Below, in pieces: positions 50,597-60,906 of a DNA stretch of 64,000 bases (positions within the stretch are counted from its first letter, which is position 1; each line of letters opens with the position of its first letter). The stretch covers positions 6,014,001 to 6,078,000 of the forward strand of contig NZ_CP109479.1 in the NCBI RefSeq assembly GCF_036227485.1. Direction: 5' to 3'. The translations under genes were made by a program, and so were the position numbers. The notes under the pieces are model-generated. The model was given only the letters and a program-made list of their open reading frames with translations, searched no databases and was not told the DNA's origin. This stretch comes from Streptomyces sp. NBC_01451 (lineage in GTDB: Bacteria > Actinomycetota > Actinomycetes > Streptomycetales > Streptomycetaceae).

Positions 50597-51388
50597 GTGC
50601 TCTCTCGCCTCACGCGCCCCCGGGCCGTCGCCGTCTGTGCCCTGCCCGTCGTGGCCCTGCTCGCCACGGCCGCGTTCGCGCCGCTGCCGTTCGCCGTGGC
50701 GCAGCCCGGTATGACGGCGAACGTGCTCGGCGACAACGACGGCGACGCGGTCATCACGATCACCGGTGCGACGGCCCGCGAGACGCGCGGCGAACTGCGG
50801 ATGACGACGATCGAGGCGACCGGCCCGGACACCCCTGTGCGCCTCGGTGACGTACTCGACGGCTGGTTCCGTACCGACCAGGCCGTGATGCCGCGCGACG
50901 CGGTCTACCCGAGCGGCAACAGCACCGACGAGATCGAGCGGCACAACGCGGCCGAGATGAAGGAGTCGCAGGACGCGGCGGCCGAAGCGGCCCTGAAGTA
51001 CCTGGACGAGGACTCCGGCAGGATCAAGGTCAGCCTGAAGCTGTCCGACGTCGGTGGTCCGAGCGCCGGGCTCCTCTTCTCCCTCGGTGTCGTCGACAAG
51101 CTCGACGGCGACGGCAAGGGCGGTGACCTGACCGGCGGTCGCACCATCGCCGGTACGGGGACGATCGACGCGGACGGCACGGTCGGTGCGGTGGGGGGCG
51201 TCGCGTTGAAGACGCAGGCCGCGCGTCGTGACGGGGCGACCGTCTTTCTGGTGCCCCGGGCGGAGTGCTCGGATGCGAAGTCGGAGCTGCCGGACGGGTT
51301 GCGGTTGATCCCGGTCACGTCGCTCAAGGGGGCGATCGAGGCGTTGGTGGCGTTGGAGACGGGGCGGGGGACTGTGCCCGGCTGTTAG
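50597..51388 (+). CDS. secreted S16-type (Lon-like) protease
   Basis: A 263-aa protein with an N-terminal signal/TM segment (about 10-35) and a C-terminal Lon proteolytic domain. The catalytic Ser lies in DVGGPSAGLLFSLGV and the Lys in GVALKTQAARRDG. It resembles YlbL but lacks the PDZ domain usually found there. It probably degrades or processes envelope proteins. GTG 50597 follows TTAGATTGACCTC; no strong ribosome site is seen. Confidence 0.8.
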   Translation: MLSRLTRPRAVAVCALPVVALLATAAFAPLPFAVAQPGMTANVLGDNDGDAVITITGATARETRGELRMTTIEATGPDTPVRLGDVLDGWFRTDQAVMPRDAVYPSGNSTDEIERHNAAEMKESQDAAAEAALKYLDEDSGRIKVSLKLSDVGGPSAGLLFSLGVVDKLDGDGKGGDLTGGRTIAGTGTIDADGTVGAVGGVALKTQAARRDGATVFLVPRAECSDAKSELPDGLRLIPVTSLKGAIEALVALETGRGTVPGC

Positions 51389-51437
51389 AGCTCCGCCCCC
51401 GCCCGTCTCACCTCACCTCACCTCATCTCGCTTCGCT

Positions 51438-53255
51438 TCACTTCACCAGTTTCCAGTCCTGCGAGCCGTCCGTCGCCGCGTTCTGCAAGGTCAGAGGCGC
51501 CCAGGCCGTCGCGCCCGTCAGGTACACGTTCGTGTTCTTGAGCGACTGGAGCTTGTAGAAGCCGTCGTCCGTCTTGATCAGGTTCCAGCTGCCCGTCGCG
51601 CTGTTGTCGACCCACTGGCCGATGCGCTGGCCGACCGTCGCGTTGCCGGTCCAGATGGCCGCCGAGCGACCGCCGGACCTGTTCAGCAGGGTCGTGCCGC
51701 CGTTCGGCTCGGTCACCACGTGCCAGGACTGGGTGTCGGGGTTCGCCGCCGCCCCGGCGTCCTCAAGGGCCACGTCGGGCGTGTCCCCGTTGCCGAGGTT
51801 GGCGTCGTTGGTCCTGTTGCCGGTGCCGATCACCTGTCCGGTCTTCCGGTTCAGCAGCCGGTAGTACGTGCCGGCGGAGTCGCCGAGGTCGACCTCCGCG
51901 TAGGCGATCGTGGAGGTGCCCTGGTTGTTGAGGATCGCGACGCGTCCGGTGCTGTCGACGTACTGCAGGTTGCGGCTGTATCCGGCGGGCGAGGTCGTCT
52001 GGTACTCCGTCCACACCCCGTCGCTGCGCCCGCTCTCGTTGACCCAGACGTCACCGCTGTTCGAGGCGTTGTACACCAGGCGCCCGTCGGGGATCCGGAT
52101 GAGGACCGGGCTGCCGCCGCCCGCGAGCGGCCGGGAACCGGCGACGACCGGCAGCGTGCCGACGGACATGCCGGTCCGGCTCCCGCGGAAGAACTTCAGT
52201 GGGCTGTCGGCGATCACATACCGGGTGTTGGCCCCGCCGCCCCAGTACTCGAACGTGAGCAGCCATCTGCCGTCCGTCGTGGGGACGACGTTGGTCATGC
52301 CCGGCCGGCCGCCGCCGATCTCCGTCTTGCCGCCGCCCATGTCCTGGTTGGACCCGGCGACGTCGACGACCGGGTCGCTCCACTTGGCGGCACTGCCGTC
52401 CCAGGTCCGGTGGGCGAGGATCTGGCCGTGCGAGTCGGTGGCCGTGTCGTTGGCCGGGTCGAGGGCCGGGACGCCGGTGACCGGGTCGAAGCCGGTGTAG
52501 TCGTTCTCGTCGGAGTAGTAGCAGACCAGCTTGCCGTCGTAGACCATCAGGTAGGGCTCCCAGAGGGGGTCCACCTGCCGGTACGTGTTCGCCGCCGCGA
52601 CGTTCTGGCCGACCGCGCCCGCACTCCCGCCCTGCCAGCCCGCGGTCGCGATGACGTTGACGACCTTCCAGCTCCTGCCGTCGTCGGTGCTCGAGTACAG
52701 GGCGATCGCCAGGTCCTTGCGGTCACCGTCGTTGTTCGGTGTCCAGTTGGGGTCGGCCGCCTTGTGCTCCTTGTAGTAGTAGTCGTCCCCCGACACCACA
52801 CTGGCCAGCAGCAGGGTGCCCTTCTTGAGCGCGCCGACCTTCTGCGGAAGGACGTAGAGATACGGGTTCGTCCAGTTGCTCGTGTACCGGGCGTACCTGG
52901 GGTCAGCGGAGAGGTACGCCGGAGCCTTGACCTCGGACAGCGGCTGCCAGCTCGTTCCGGCGTCGTCGCTCTTGTAGACCGGGAGGGTCTGCCCGTCGGC
53001 GCTTGCCGACTTCGTCACGACGGTGGACTTCTCGAACGACGCGACCAGGCGCCCGCCGGGCAGCTCCGCCGACTTCGGGTAGACCGCGCAGTTGCCCCGG
53101 CCCTTCAGGCACGGCTCGTTGCCGAGCTGGTAGAGGATCCCGCCGGTCGGGTCGTAGGCCTGCGCGGTGGCCATGGGCACCGCCAGCAGTGCGGCTGCCG
53201 CGACGAGACTCCCCAGCGCCTGCGTCAGCTTTCGTCTACTCTGCCTTCTCCGCAT
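51438..53255 (-). CDS. secreted sialidase-fold glycoside hydrolase with ricin-type lectin domain
   Basis: A 605-aa exported protein with a Sec signal (LGSLVAAAALLAVPMATAQA). Residues about 35-440 form a six-bladed-propeller-type domain with Asp-box motifs (YKSDDAGTSW, YSSTDDGRSW). The C-terminal 150 residues (TYYRLLNRKTGQVIGTGNRT..., WHVVTEPNGGTTLLNRSGGR) are a ricin-type trefoil. The layout resembles GH93 exo-arabinanases and related enzymes; the substrate is not certain. It is divergent from a LacI regulator, which may control it. Confidence 0.8.
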   Translation of the reverse strand: MRRRQSRRKLTQALGSLVAAAALLAVPMATAQAYDPTGGILYQLGNEPCLKGRGNCAVYPKSAELPGGRLVASFEKSTVVTKSASADGQTLPVYKSDDAGTSWQPLSEVKAPAYLSADPRYARYTSNWTNPYLYVLPQKVGALKKGTLLLASVVSGDDYYYKEHKAADPNWTPNNDGDRKDLAIALYSSTDDGRSWKVVNVIATAGWQGGSAGAVGQNVAAANTYRQVDPLWEPYLMVYDGKLVCYYSDENDYTGFDPVTGVPALDPANDTATDSHGQILAHRTWDGSAAKWSDPVVDVAGSNQDMGGGKTEIGGGRPGMTNVVPTTDGRWLLTFEYWGGGANTRYVIADSPLKFFRGSRTGMSVGTLPVVAGSRPLAGGGSPVLIRIPDGRLVYNASNSGDVWVNESGRSDGVWTEYQTTSPAGYSRNLQYVDSTGRVAILNNQGTSTIAYAEVDLGDSAGTYYRLLNRKTGQVIGTGNRTNDANLGNGDTPDVALEDAGAAANPDTQSWHVVTEPNGGTTLLNRSGGRSAAIWTGNATVGQRIGQWVDNSATGSWNLIKTDDGFYKLQSLKNTNVYLTGATAWAPLTLQNAATDGSQDWKLVK

Positions 53256-53468
53256 TACCCCTCCGGTCGCTCTGCACCGAGTCCGTTTATGACTGCGTAG
53301 TCAGGTCCGGAGTCTGTGGCCCTGATCGAGCCGACGTCAATACTTGTGTCACCGTTGTTTCCGGCTGTTTCCTGCGAATTACGGTGATCGTTGACGATTC
53401 CCGGGGTCGACCCGCACACTGATCCCAACGGTTTTCTGACAGCGCAGTCTGGTGAAGAAGGGACTTCG

Positions 53469-54530
53469 GTGGCCGGTACGGGTACCTCTGGTCGTGACGG
53501 CGTCTCGCGGCCACCGGCGACGAGCAGTGATGTCGCGCGGCTCGCCGGTGTCTCCCAGAAGACGGTCTCGCGGGTGATGAACAACGAGCCGTACGTCCGT
53601 GAAGAGCTCCGGACGCGGGTCCTGCGGGCGGCCCAGCAGCTCGGGTACCGCCCCAACGGCGCGGCGCGCAGCCTCACTTCGGGCCGGAGCCGGCGCCTCG
53701 GCGTGATCTCCCTCGGTACCCGCCTCTACGGACCCATGACCATGCTCGTCGCCATAGAGCGCTCGGCGCGCCGACTCGGCTACTCGGTCAGCGTCGCCCA
53801 CACCACCGAGGACGACGAGCACAGCACCGCCGAGGCCATCGACAGCCTCCTCGAACAGGGTGTCGACGGCATCGTGCTGTCGGAGGCGATCGACGAGGGA
53901 AGCCCCGTCAAGGTCTGGCTGGACGTCCCGATCCTCACCATCGGCCGCTTTCCCGGTCTGGTCGCGGCGCGGCGCATCCGGTCGGCGGAGAAGTCGGACC
54001 GCAGCGGGTATGTGGCGACGCGGCATCTCATCGACCTGGGGCACACCGAGATCCGGCATGTCTCGGGCCCCGGGCAGTGGTGGGCGTCCCGTGACCGAGC
54101 GGACGGCTGGCGGTCGGCCCTGACCGAGGCGGGCCTGCCGGTGGCCGAGCCCGTCGAGGGGGACTGGTCCTGCGCGAGCGGCTATGAGGCGGGCCTGCGG
54201 CTGGCGGCCGACGAGGCGATGACCGCGGTCTTCGTGGCCAACGACGACATGGCGATCGGCCTGGTCAGGGCTTTGCACGAGCGGGGCCGCCGGGTTCCGG
54301 ACGAGGTGAGCGTCGTGGGGATGGACGACATCCCGGCCGCCCGTTTCCAGCAGCCCGCGCTGACCACGGTGGCGCAGGACTTCGACGCGGTGGCCACCGA
54401 GGGCATCGGCCTGCTGGTCGACGAGATCACGAACCCCGGCTCGACGGAACGAGTCCTGCACGAGGTGGATCCGCCGTTGGTCGTACGGGAGTCCAGCGGG
54501 TGGCCCCGGCCGTTGCCGGACGGGTCCTAG
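53469..54530 (+). CDS. LacI-family regulator
   Basis: A 353-aa LacI/GalR regulator. The HTH (about 22-65) reads SSDVARLAGVSQKTVSRVMN; the periplasmic-binding-like effector domain follows (LGVISLGTRLYGPMTMLVAI..., VFVANDDMAIGLVRALHERG). GTG 53469 follows GAAGAAGGGAC. It is divergent from the secreted hydrolase; an inverted TCACCGT/ACGGTGA pair lies in the 213-bp gap between them. It probably represses sugar use. Confidence 0.87.
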   Translation: MAGTGTSGRDGVSRPPATSSDVARLAGVSQKTVSRVMNNEPYVREELRTRVLRAAQQLGYRPNGAARSLTSGRSRRLGVISLGTRLYGPMTMLVAIERSARRLGYSVSVAHTTEDDEHSTAEAIDSLLEQGVDGIVLSEAIDEGSPVKVWLDVPILTIGRFPGLVAARRIRSAEKSDRSGYVATRHLIDLGHTEIRHVSGPGQWWASRDRADGWRSALTEAGLPVAEPVEGDWSCASGYEAGLRLAADEAMTAVFVANDDMAIGLVRALHERGRRVPDEVSVVGMDDIPAARFQQPALTTVAQDFDAVATEGIGLLVDEITNPGSTERVLHEVDPPLVVRESSGWPRPLPDGS

Positions 54531-54718
54531 GCGATCCGGGGCCTCGGCGGTGCGGAGGCCAGCCGCAGGCCGACCTCGACGAGGGTCCAGCCGACGCGGG
54601 TGCGCAGGTCCCGTGTCGCGGGGCGCCTGGCGGCGAGGGCGAGCCGGTGGGCGTCGGCCTCGGCGCGGAGGTCGGCGGCGCGGAGGTGGTGGGGGGCGAG
54701 GTAGGGCTCGGGGTTCAT
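54527..54718 (-). CDS. 63-aa conserved Streptomyces protein
   Basis: Starts MNPEPYLAPHHLRAADLRAE and is rich in Arg, Ala and Leu. Proteins with this start occur widely in Streptomyces next to ArsR genes. It is 18 bases after the ArsR stop and overlaps the LacI stop tail to tail by four bases. Function unknown. Confidence 0.7.
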   Translation of the reverse strand: MNPEPYLAPHHLRAADLRAEADAHRLALAARRPATRDLRTRVGWTLVEVGLRLASAPPRPRIA

Positions 54719-54736
54719 CGGCGGCAGCCTCTCAGG

Positions 54737-55324
54737 TCAGCTCGTGCGGGTCGGGAAGACGTGGGTGTGGACACGTACCGTCTCGGCGTCCGGGGTGCCC
54801 TCGGCCGGGGCCTGGGAGCGGTAGCTGTCGACGAGTTCGTGCATCCGGTGGATCAGTTCCAGGGCGGTCTCGGGTGTCAGCCGTAGCGTCATGTCGCTCA
54901 GGTCCGAGGAGCGCTTCCACGCGTCGGACCAGTCGTTCGGATTGCCGAGCCAGGTCGAGATCTCTCGGGTGTGGATGTTCGCGACCTCATGGATGAACAG
55001 GTCGGCGGCGCCGCGGACGGCCGGGTCGGGGTCGCTGAGCAGGGCGTCGTCGAACTGCACGCCTTCGTGGGCCGCCTTCCACCAGCGCTCCCGCCCCTTG
55101 CCGTGCCCGGGAGCGTCCTCGACGAAGCCGTGCGCGGCGAGCTGGCGCAGGTGATAGCTGGTCGCGCCGCTCGACTCGCCCAGTTTCGCGGCCAGTTGGG
55201 AGGCGGTGGCGGGCCCGCCGCGGCGCAGGGAGGTCAGGAGCTGCATCCGCAGGGGATGGGCGAGACCGCGCAGTGAGCGGGCGTCGAGTACGTGGGGTGT
55301 GAGTTCTTCGGGCTGCTCCGGCAT
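54737..55324 (-). CDS. ArsR-family regulator
   Basis: A 195-aa protein with an N-terminal ArsR winged helix (DARSLRGLAHPLRMQLLTSL, ATASQLAAKLGESSGATSYH, LRQLAAHGFVED). The C-terminal part is a YdfF-like helical domain without metal-binding Cys. ATG 55324 lies 16 bases from a 36-bp perfect palindrome, the likely autoregulatory operator. Confidence 0.87.
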   Translation of the reverse strand: MPEQPEELTPHVLDARSLRGLAHPLRMQLLTSLRRGGPATASQLAAKLGESSGATSYHLRQLAAHGFVEDAPGHGKGRERWWKAAHEGVQFDDALLSDPDPAVRGAADLFIHEVANIHTREISTWLGNPNDWSDAWKRSSDLSDMTLRLTPETALELIHRMHELVDSYRSQAPAEGTPDAETVRVHTHVFPTRTS

Positions 55325-55339
55325 GAGTACAAAGATAGC

Positions 55340-55375
55340 GTTGCAAAGAAATCCTTGCAAGGATTTCTTTGCAAC
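55340..55375. promoter_or_regulatory. 36-bp perfect palindrome, ArsR operator
   Basis: Perfect dyad centred at 55357/55358; each half contains GCAAAGAAATCCTTG. It is AT-rich for this genome and lies directly upstream of the ArsR gene. Confidence 0.8.
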
Positions 55376-55423
55376 TACTTCTTTGGAAGTCGGGGAAGCC
55401 GCGAAGCCGTCGTCCGTCCCCGT

Positions 55424-57174
<1,751 letters not shown>

Positions 57175-57208
57175 GCAGCCAATAGGCCTACGGGCAGGGG
57201 GCGTTGGG

Positions 57209-58609
57209 TCACAGCGCCCCCAGTTCCCGCAGCGCCTCCTTCGCCGCCGGCACGCCCACCGGCGAGAAGTACGGGCTGATCCGCAGCGCCTCCTCCAGAT
57301 GCCGGCGCGCGGGACCCGTCAGGCCCAACTCCCGCTCGATCATGCCCCGGTGGTACACGTACAGGGCGCTGCGCACCTCGGCGCCGTGCTCCTTGTCGGT
57401 CGTCCGCTTCGCCCAGGCGAGCGCCTCCTCGCTCCTGCCCGCCCGGTGCATCGCCCAGCCCAGCGCGTCCGCGACATCGAGCCCCGGCTGCCGGGCCCAC
57501 TCCGCGCGCAGCCGCCGTACGGCCGAGCCCGCGTCCCCGTGGTCCGCCTCGAACCGACCGAGCAGCAACTCGCCGTCCACGCCACCGGCTTGCTCCTTCG
57601 CCACCAGCGCCCGCAGCGCCGCGTACTGGGCCCGCGCGTCCGCCGGCCGGCCCAGGGAGTCGTACAACTCGCCCAGCTCCAGGGCGTATTGAGGCGACGG
57701 CTGCTTGGCGAGAGCCGCCCGGTAGGCGTCCGGTGCCTCCCGTGTACGGCCCAGCGCGGCCAACGCCCGTCCCTGGCCCGCCCGCGCGGACGACAGCCCG
57801 GGGTCGAGGCGCAGGGCAGCCCCGAAGTGCCGCAGCGCCTCGGCCGGTTCGCCGCGCTCCCAGGCCAACTCGCCCGCCCGGTACTGCCATTCGGCCTCCT
57901 CGGCCGGGGTCGCGGCCCGCGCAGCCGCGTCCGCGAGCGCCGCCTGCGCGTCCTCGCGCCACCCCCGGTCCCGGTACACGCCCGCCGCCCGCGCCAGCAC
58001 CGCCGGCACCGCCGTCCCGGCGCGCAGCGCCTGTAGCCGCTCCAGCGTCCGCCGGACCGCCTTGTAGTCGCCGAGACCCGTGTACGCGTCGAGCAGCGGC
58101 GGATACGACGTCCAGCGCTTCGGCGCCTGGCGCAGCGCCGCCTCGCCCCACGTCCGGGCGGCCGGGAAGTCGCGCCGCGCGTTCGCCAGCGCGGCCATGC
58201 CCACCAGCCCCTCGGTGTTCCGGGCCCCGGCCGCCGGGCGCACCTTCAGCGACGTACGCAGTGCCCGCTCGGCCCTCGGGAAGTCGGCGGCGTCCGCCGT
58301 CCGCCGCCCGCGCTCCACATAGGCCGAGCCGAGCTGCGCCCAGGCCTGCCCGTCACGCGCATGGGTGCGTACGTACGCCTCACGGTCGCCGATGAGTGCC
58401 GTCAGGTCGGGCAGCGCGGCCGGCACCCCACCGGTCACCGCCAGCTCCGCCCGGGCCGCCGGACCCGGCGCCGGTGCGGGCGCCGGTCCGGTCCGGTCCG
58501 GGGGCAGCAGCATCAGCGCGCCGCCGAGTACCGCACACCCCGCGAGTGCGGCGATCAACGGGCGGGGGAGGGCACGAACGCGGACTCTCTCCATCTCCAT
58601 GGCGCTCAC
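57209..58609 (-). CDS. membrane-anchored TPR protein
   Basis: A 466-aa protein with an N-terminal TM helix (about 17-36, LIAALAGCAVLGGALMLLPP), a Pro/Ala linker and then about ten tetratricopeptide repeats (QAWAQLGSAYVERGR, AEWQYRAGELAWERGEPAEA, QYALELGELYDSLGRPADAR). The Cys in AGCAVLGG is not in a good lipobox. It is a protein-interaction scaffold outside or at the membrane; partner unknown. Confidence 0.8.
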   Translation of the reverse strand: MSAMEMERVRVRALPRPLIAALAGCAVLGGALMLLPPDRTGPAPAPAPGPAARAELAVTGGVPAALPDLTALIGDREAYVRTHARDGQAWAQLGSAYVERGRRTADAADFPRAERALRTSLKVRPAAGARNTEGLVGMAALANARRDFPAARTWGEAALRQAPKRWTSYPPLLDAYTGLGDYKAVRRTLERLQALRAGTAVPAVLARAAGVYRDRGWREDAQAALADAAARAATPAEEAEWQYRAGELAWERGEPAEALRHFGAALRLDPGLSSARAGQGRALAALGRTREAPDAYRAALAKQPSPQYALELGELYDSLGRPADARAQYAALRALVAKEQAGGVDGELLLGRFEADHGDAGSAVRRLRAEWARQPGLDVADALGWAMHRAGRSEEALAWAKRTTDKEHGAEVRSALYVYHRGMIERELGLTGPARRHLEEALRISPYFSPVGVPAAKEALRELGAL

Positions 58610-58698
58610 TGTGCGTCAGTACGACGACCGGATTCCCGTACCGAAAGCGCCTCGCGGCCGGGGTTCACACCGATGGCCCCGGATGCGACGCTGTGATC

Positions 58699-60099
58699 AT
58701 GAGCCGTATCCAAGCCGCACCCGACGAAGCTCAGGGCAACCTCACGGACCGGCTGCTCGCGGAGCTGCCGGCCGAGGCCGTGCTCACCGATCCGGACGTC
58801 ACGGCCGCCTACGCCAACGACATGGCGAGCTTCTGCGAGGCCGGGGCCCCGGCCGTGGTCGTACTGCCACGCACGGTCGAACAGGTCCAGCACGTCATGC
58901 GTGTCGCCACCGAGCTGCGCGTCCCGGTGGTCCCGCAGGGCGCCCGGACCGGGCTGTCGGGCGCGGCCAACGCGTCCGAGGGCTGCATCGTGCTGTCGCT
59001 GGTGAAGATGGACCGGATCCTGGAGATCAACCCGGTCGACCGCATCGCCGTCGTGGAGCCCGGCGTCATCAACGCCACGCTCTCCCGAGCGGTCAACGAA
59101 CACGGCCTGTACTACCCGCCGGACCCCTCCAGCTGGGAGATGTGCACGATCGGCGGCAACATCGGCACCGCGTCCGGCGGCCTGTGCTGCGTGAAGTACG
59201 GCGTCACGGCCGAGTACGTACTGGGCCTGGACGTCGTGCTGGCCGACGGGCGGCTCATGTCCACCGGGCGGCGGACCGCGAAGGGCGTCGCCGGATACGA
59301 CCTCACCCGGCTGTTCGTCGGCTCCGAGGGCTCCCTCGGCATCGTCGTACGGGCGGTGCTCGCGCTGAAGCCGCAGCCGCCCCAGCAGCTCGTGCTGGCT
59401 GCCGAGTTCGCTTCGGCCGCCGCCGCCTGCGACGCCGTGTGCCGGATCATGGAGGGCGGTCACGTGCCGTCCCTCCTCGAACTGATGGACCGTACGACCG
59501 TCAAGGCCGTCAACGACCTGGCGAACATGGGCCTCCCGGAGACCACCGAGGCACTCCTCCTCTGCGCCTTCGACACCCATGACCCCGCCGCCGACCTGGC
59601 CGTCGTCGGCGCGCTCTGCGAGGCGGCCGGGGCCACGCAGGTGGTTCCCGCCGACGATGCCGCCGAGTCCGAACTCCTCCTCCAGGCAAGGCGGTTGTGC
59701 CTCGTCGCGCTCGAAGCGGTCAAGGGCACGACGATGATCGACGACGTGTGCGTACCCCGGTCGCGGCTCGCCGAGCTGCTGGAGGGCGTCGAGCGCATCG
59801 CCGGGAAGTACCGGCTGACCATCGGGGTGTGCGCCCACGCGGGCGACGGCAACACCCACCCCACGGTCTGCTTCGACGCCCGGGACACCGACGAGTCCCG
59901 GCGGGCCCGCGAGTCCTTCGACGAGATCATGGCCCTCGGCCTGGAACTCGGCGGCACCATCACCGGGGAGCACGGCGTCGGCATCCTGAAGAAGGAGTGG
60001 CTGGCACGCGAGCTGGGCCCGGTGGGCCTGGAGATGCAGCGGGCGGTCAAGGCCGCCTTCGACCCGCTGGGCCTCCTGAACCCGGGCAAGTTGTTCTGA
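58699..60099 (+). CDS. GlcD-type FAD-linked oxidase
   Basis: A 466-aa FAD-binding PCMH-type oxidase of the glycolate oxidase / D-lactate dehydrogenase family. The FAD motifs are VPQGARTGLSGAAN, CTIGGNIGTASGGLCCVKYG and RLFVGSEGSLGIV. The C-terminal domain has GVCAHAGDGNTHPTVCF and GTITGEHGVGILKKEW. It oxidises a 2-hydroxy acid; which one cannot be told. ATG 58699 was chosen; the frame is open far upstream. Confidence 0.9.
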   Translation: MSRIQAAPDEAQGNLTDRLLAELPAEAVLTDPDVTAAYANDMASFCEAGAPAVVVLPRTVEQVQHVMRVATELRVPVVPQGARTGLSGAANASEGCIVLSLVKMDRILEINPVDRIAVVEPGVINATLSRAVNEHGLYYPPDPSSWEMCTIGGNIGTASGGLCCVKYGVTAEYVLGLDVVLADGRLMSTGRRTAKGVAGYDLTRLFVGSEGSLGIVVRAVLALKPQPPQQLVLAAEFASAAAACDAVCRIMEGGHVPSLLELMDRTTVKAVNDLANMGLPETTEALLLCAFDTHDPAADLAVVGALCEAAGATQVVPADDAAESELLLQARRLCLVALEAVKGTTMIDDVCVPRSRLAELLEGVERIAGKYRLTIGVCAHAGDGNTHPTVCFDARDTDESRRARESFDEIMALGLELGGTITGEHGVGILKKEWLARELGPVGLEMQRAVKAAFDPLGLLNPGKLF

Positions 60100-60140
60100 A
60101 CGACGGGCGGTACGGGCCGGACGGGGAGCGCGTGTCATGC

Positions 60141-60629
60141 CTATCCCTCCCCGTCCTGGGACTCGTCCGACGGCCACGGGTCCCGCAGCCACAGGTCATC
60201 GGCCACGGTGGGTGCGAGCAGCTCGGCGAGGCCGTCGTCGATGCCGAGCTGCTCGGCCTCAGAGCCCGGAGGGACCGCCCGCAGGGTGCGCTCCAGCCAC
60301 GCCGACACCTGGGCGGTGGGCGCCTCCAGCAGTGCGTCTCCGTCGGGTGAGCTCAGCGCCATCAGGATGACGCTGCGCCCGTCGACCTTCGTCGGCCACA
60401 CCCGGACGTCACCGTGCCCGCACGGCCGGAACACCCCCTCGACGAGGAGTTCGCGGGCGAACGTCCAGTTCACGGGGTTCTCGGAGCCGATGTGGAAGGC
60501 GATGTGGACGGCGAACGGATCGTTGGTGCGGTAGGTGAGGCGGGCGGGGACGGGAATGCTCCGCTCCGGCGACAGGATGAGTTTCAGCTCCAGTTCCCGT
60601 TCCACCACCGTGTTCATGGCGTGACTCAT
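60141..60629 (-). CDS. ssgG: SsgA-like protein, probable SsgG
   Basis: A 162-aa SsgA-like protein (VVERELELKLILSPERSIPV, LTYRTNDPFAVHIAFHIG, WTFARELLVEGVFRPCGHGD, WLERTLRAVPPGSEAEQL). The family occurs only in morphologically complex actinomycetes and controls septum placement in sporulation. GAGAGGAAG lies ahead of ATG 60629. The choice of SsgG rests on remembered synteny with SCO2924. Confidence 0.82.
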   Translation of the reverse strand: MSHAMNTVVERELELKLILSPERSIPVPARLTYRTNDPFAVHIAFHIGSENPVNWTFARELLVEGVFRPCGHGDVRVWPTKVDGRSVILMALSSPDGDALLEAPTAQVSAWLERTLRAVPPGSEAEQLGIDDGLAELLAPTVADDLWLRDPWPSDESQDGEG

Positions 60630-60906
60630 GGCGGGTACTTCCTCTCTCTCGGCGAGCGCGACGGGCGCTTCGCACGGGCCCACCGCGGGCCCGTACGAGG
60701 AGAGAGCGCGGGGAGGCGTCAGCATTACGCGGGTTCCGAGAGGTTTTTCGGAGAAGTTTTTTGCGAACGGTGTCGGAGCCGTCGCGACGGATGGCAGAAG
60801 CTGTCACGAAGGGAGTAGGTAGCGCGGGACGGGCATCGGCGCGTGCGCCGGTCTGATAGATGTGGGGCACCCCAAATGACCCCCGAGCAGATACGGGACG
60901 ACGGAC

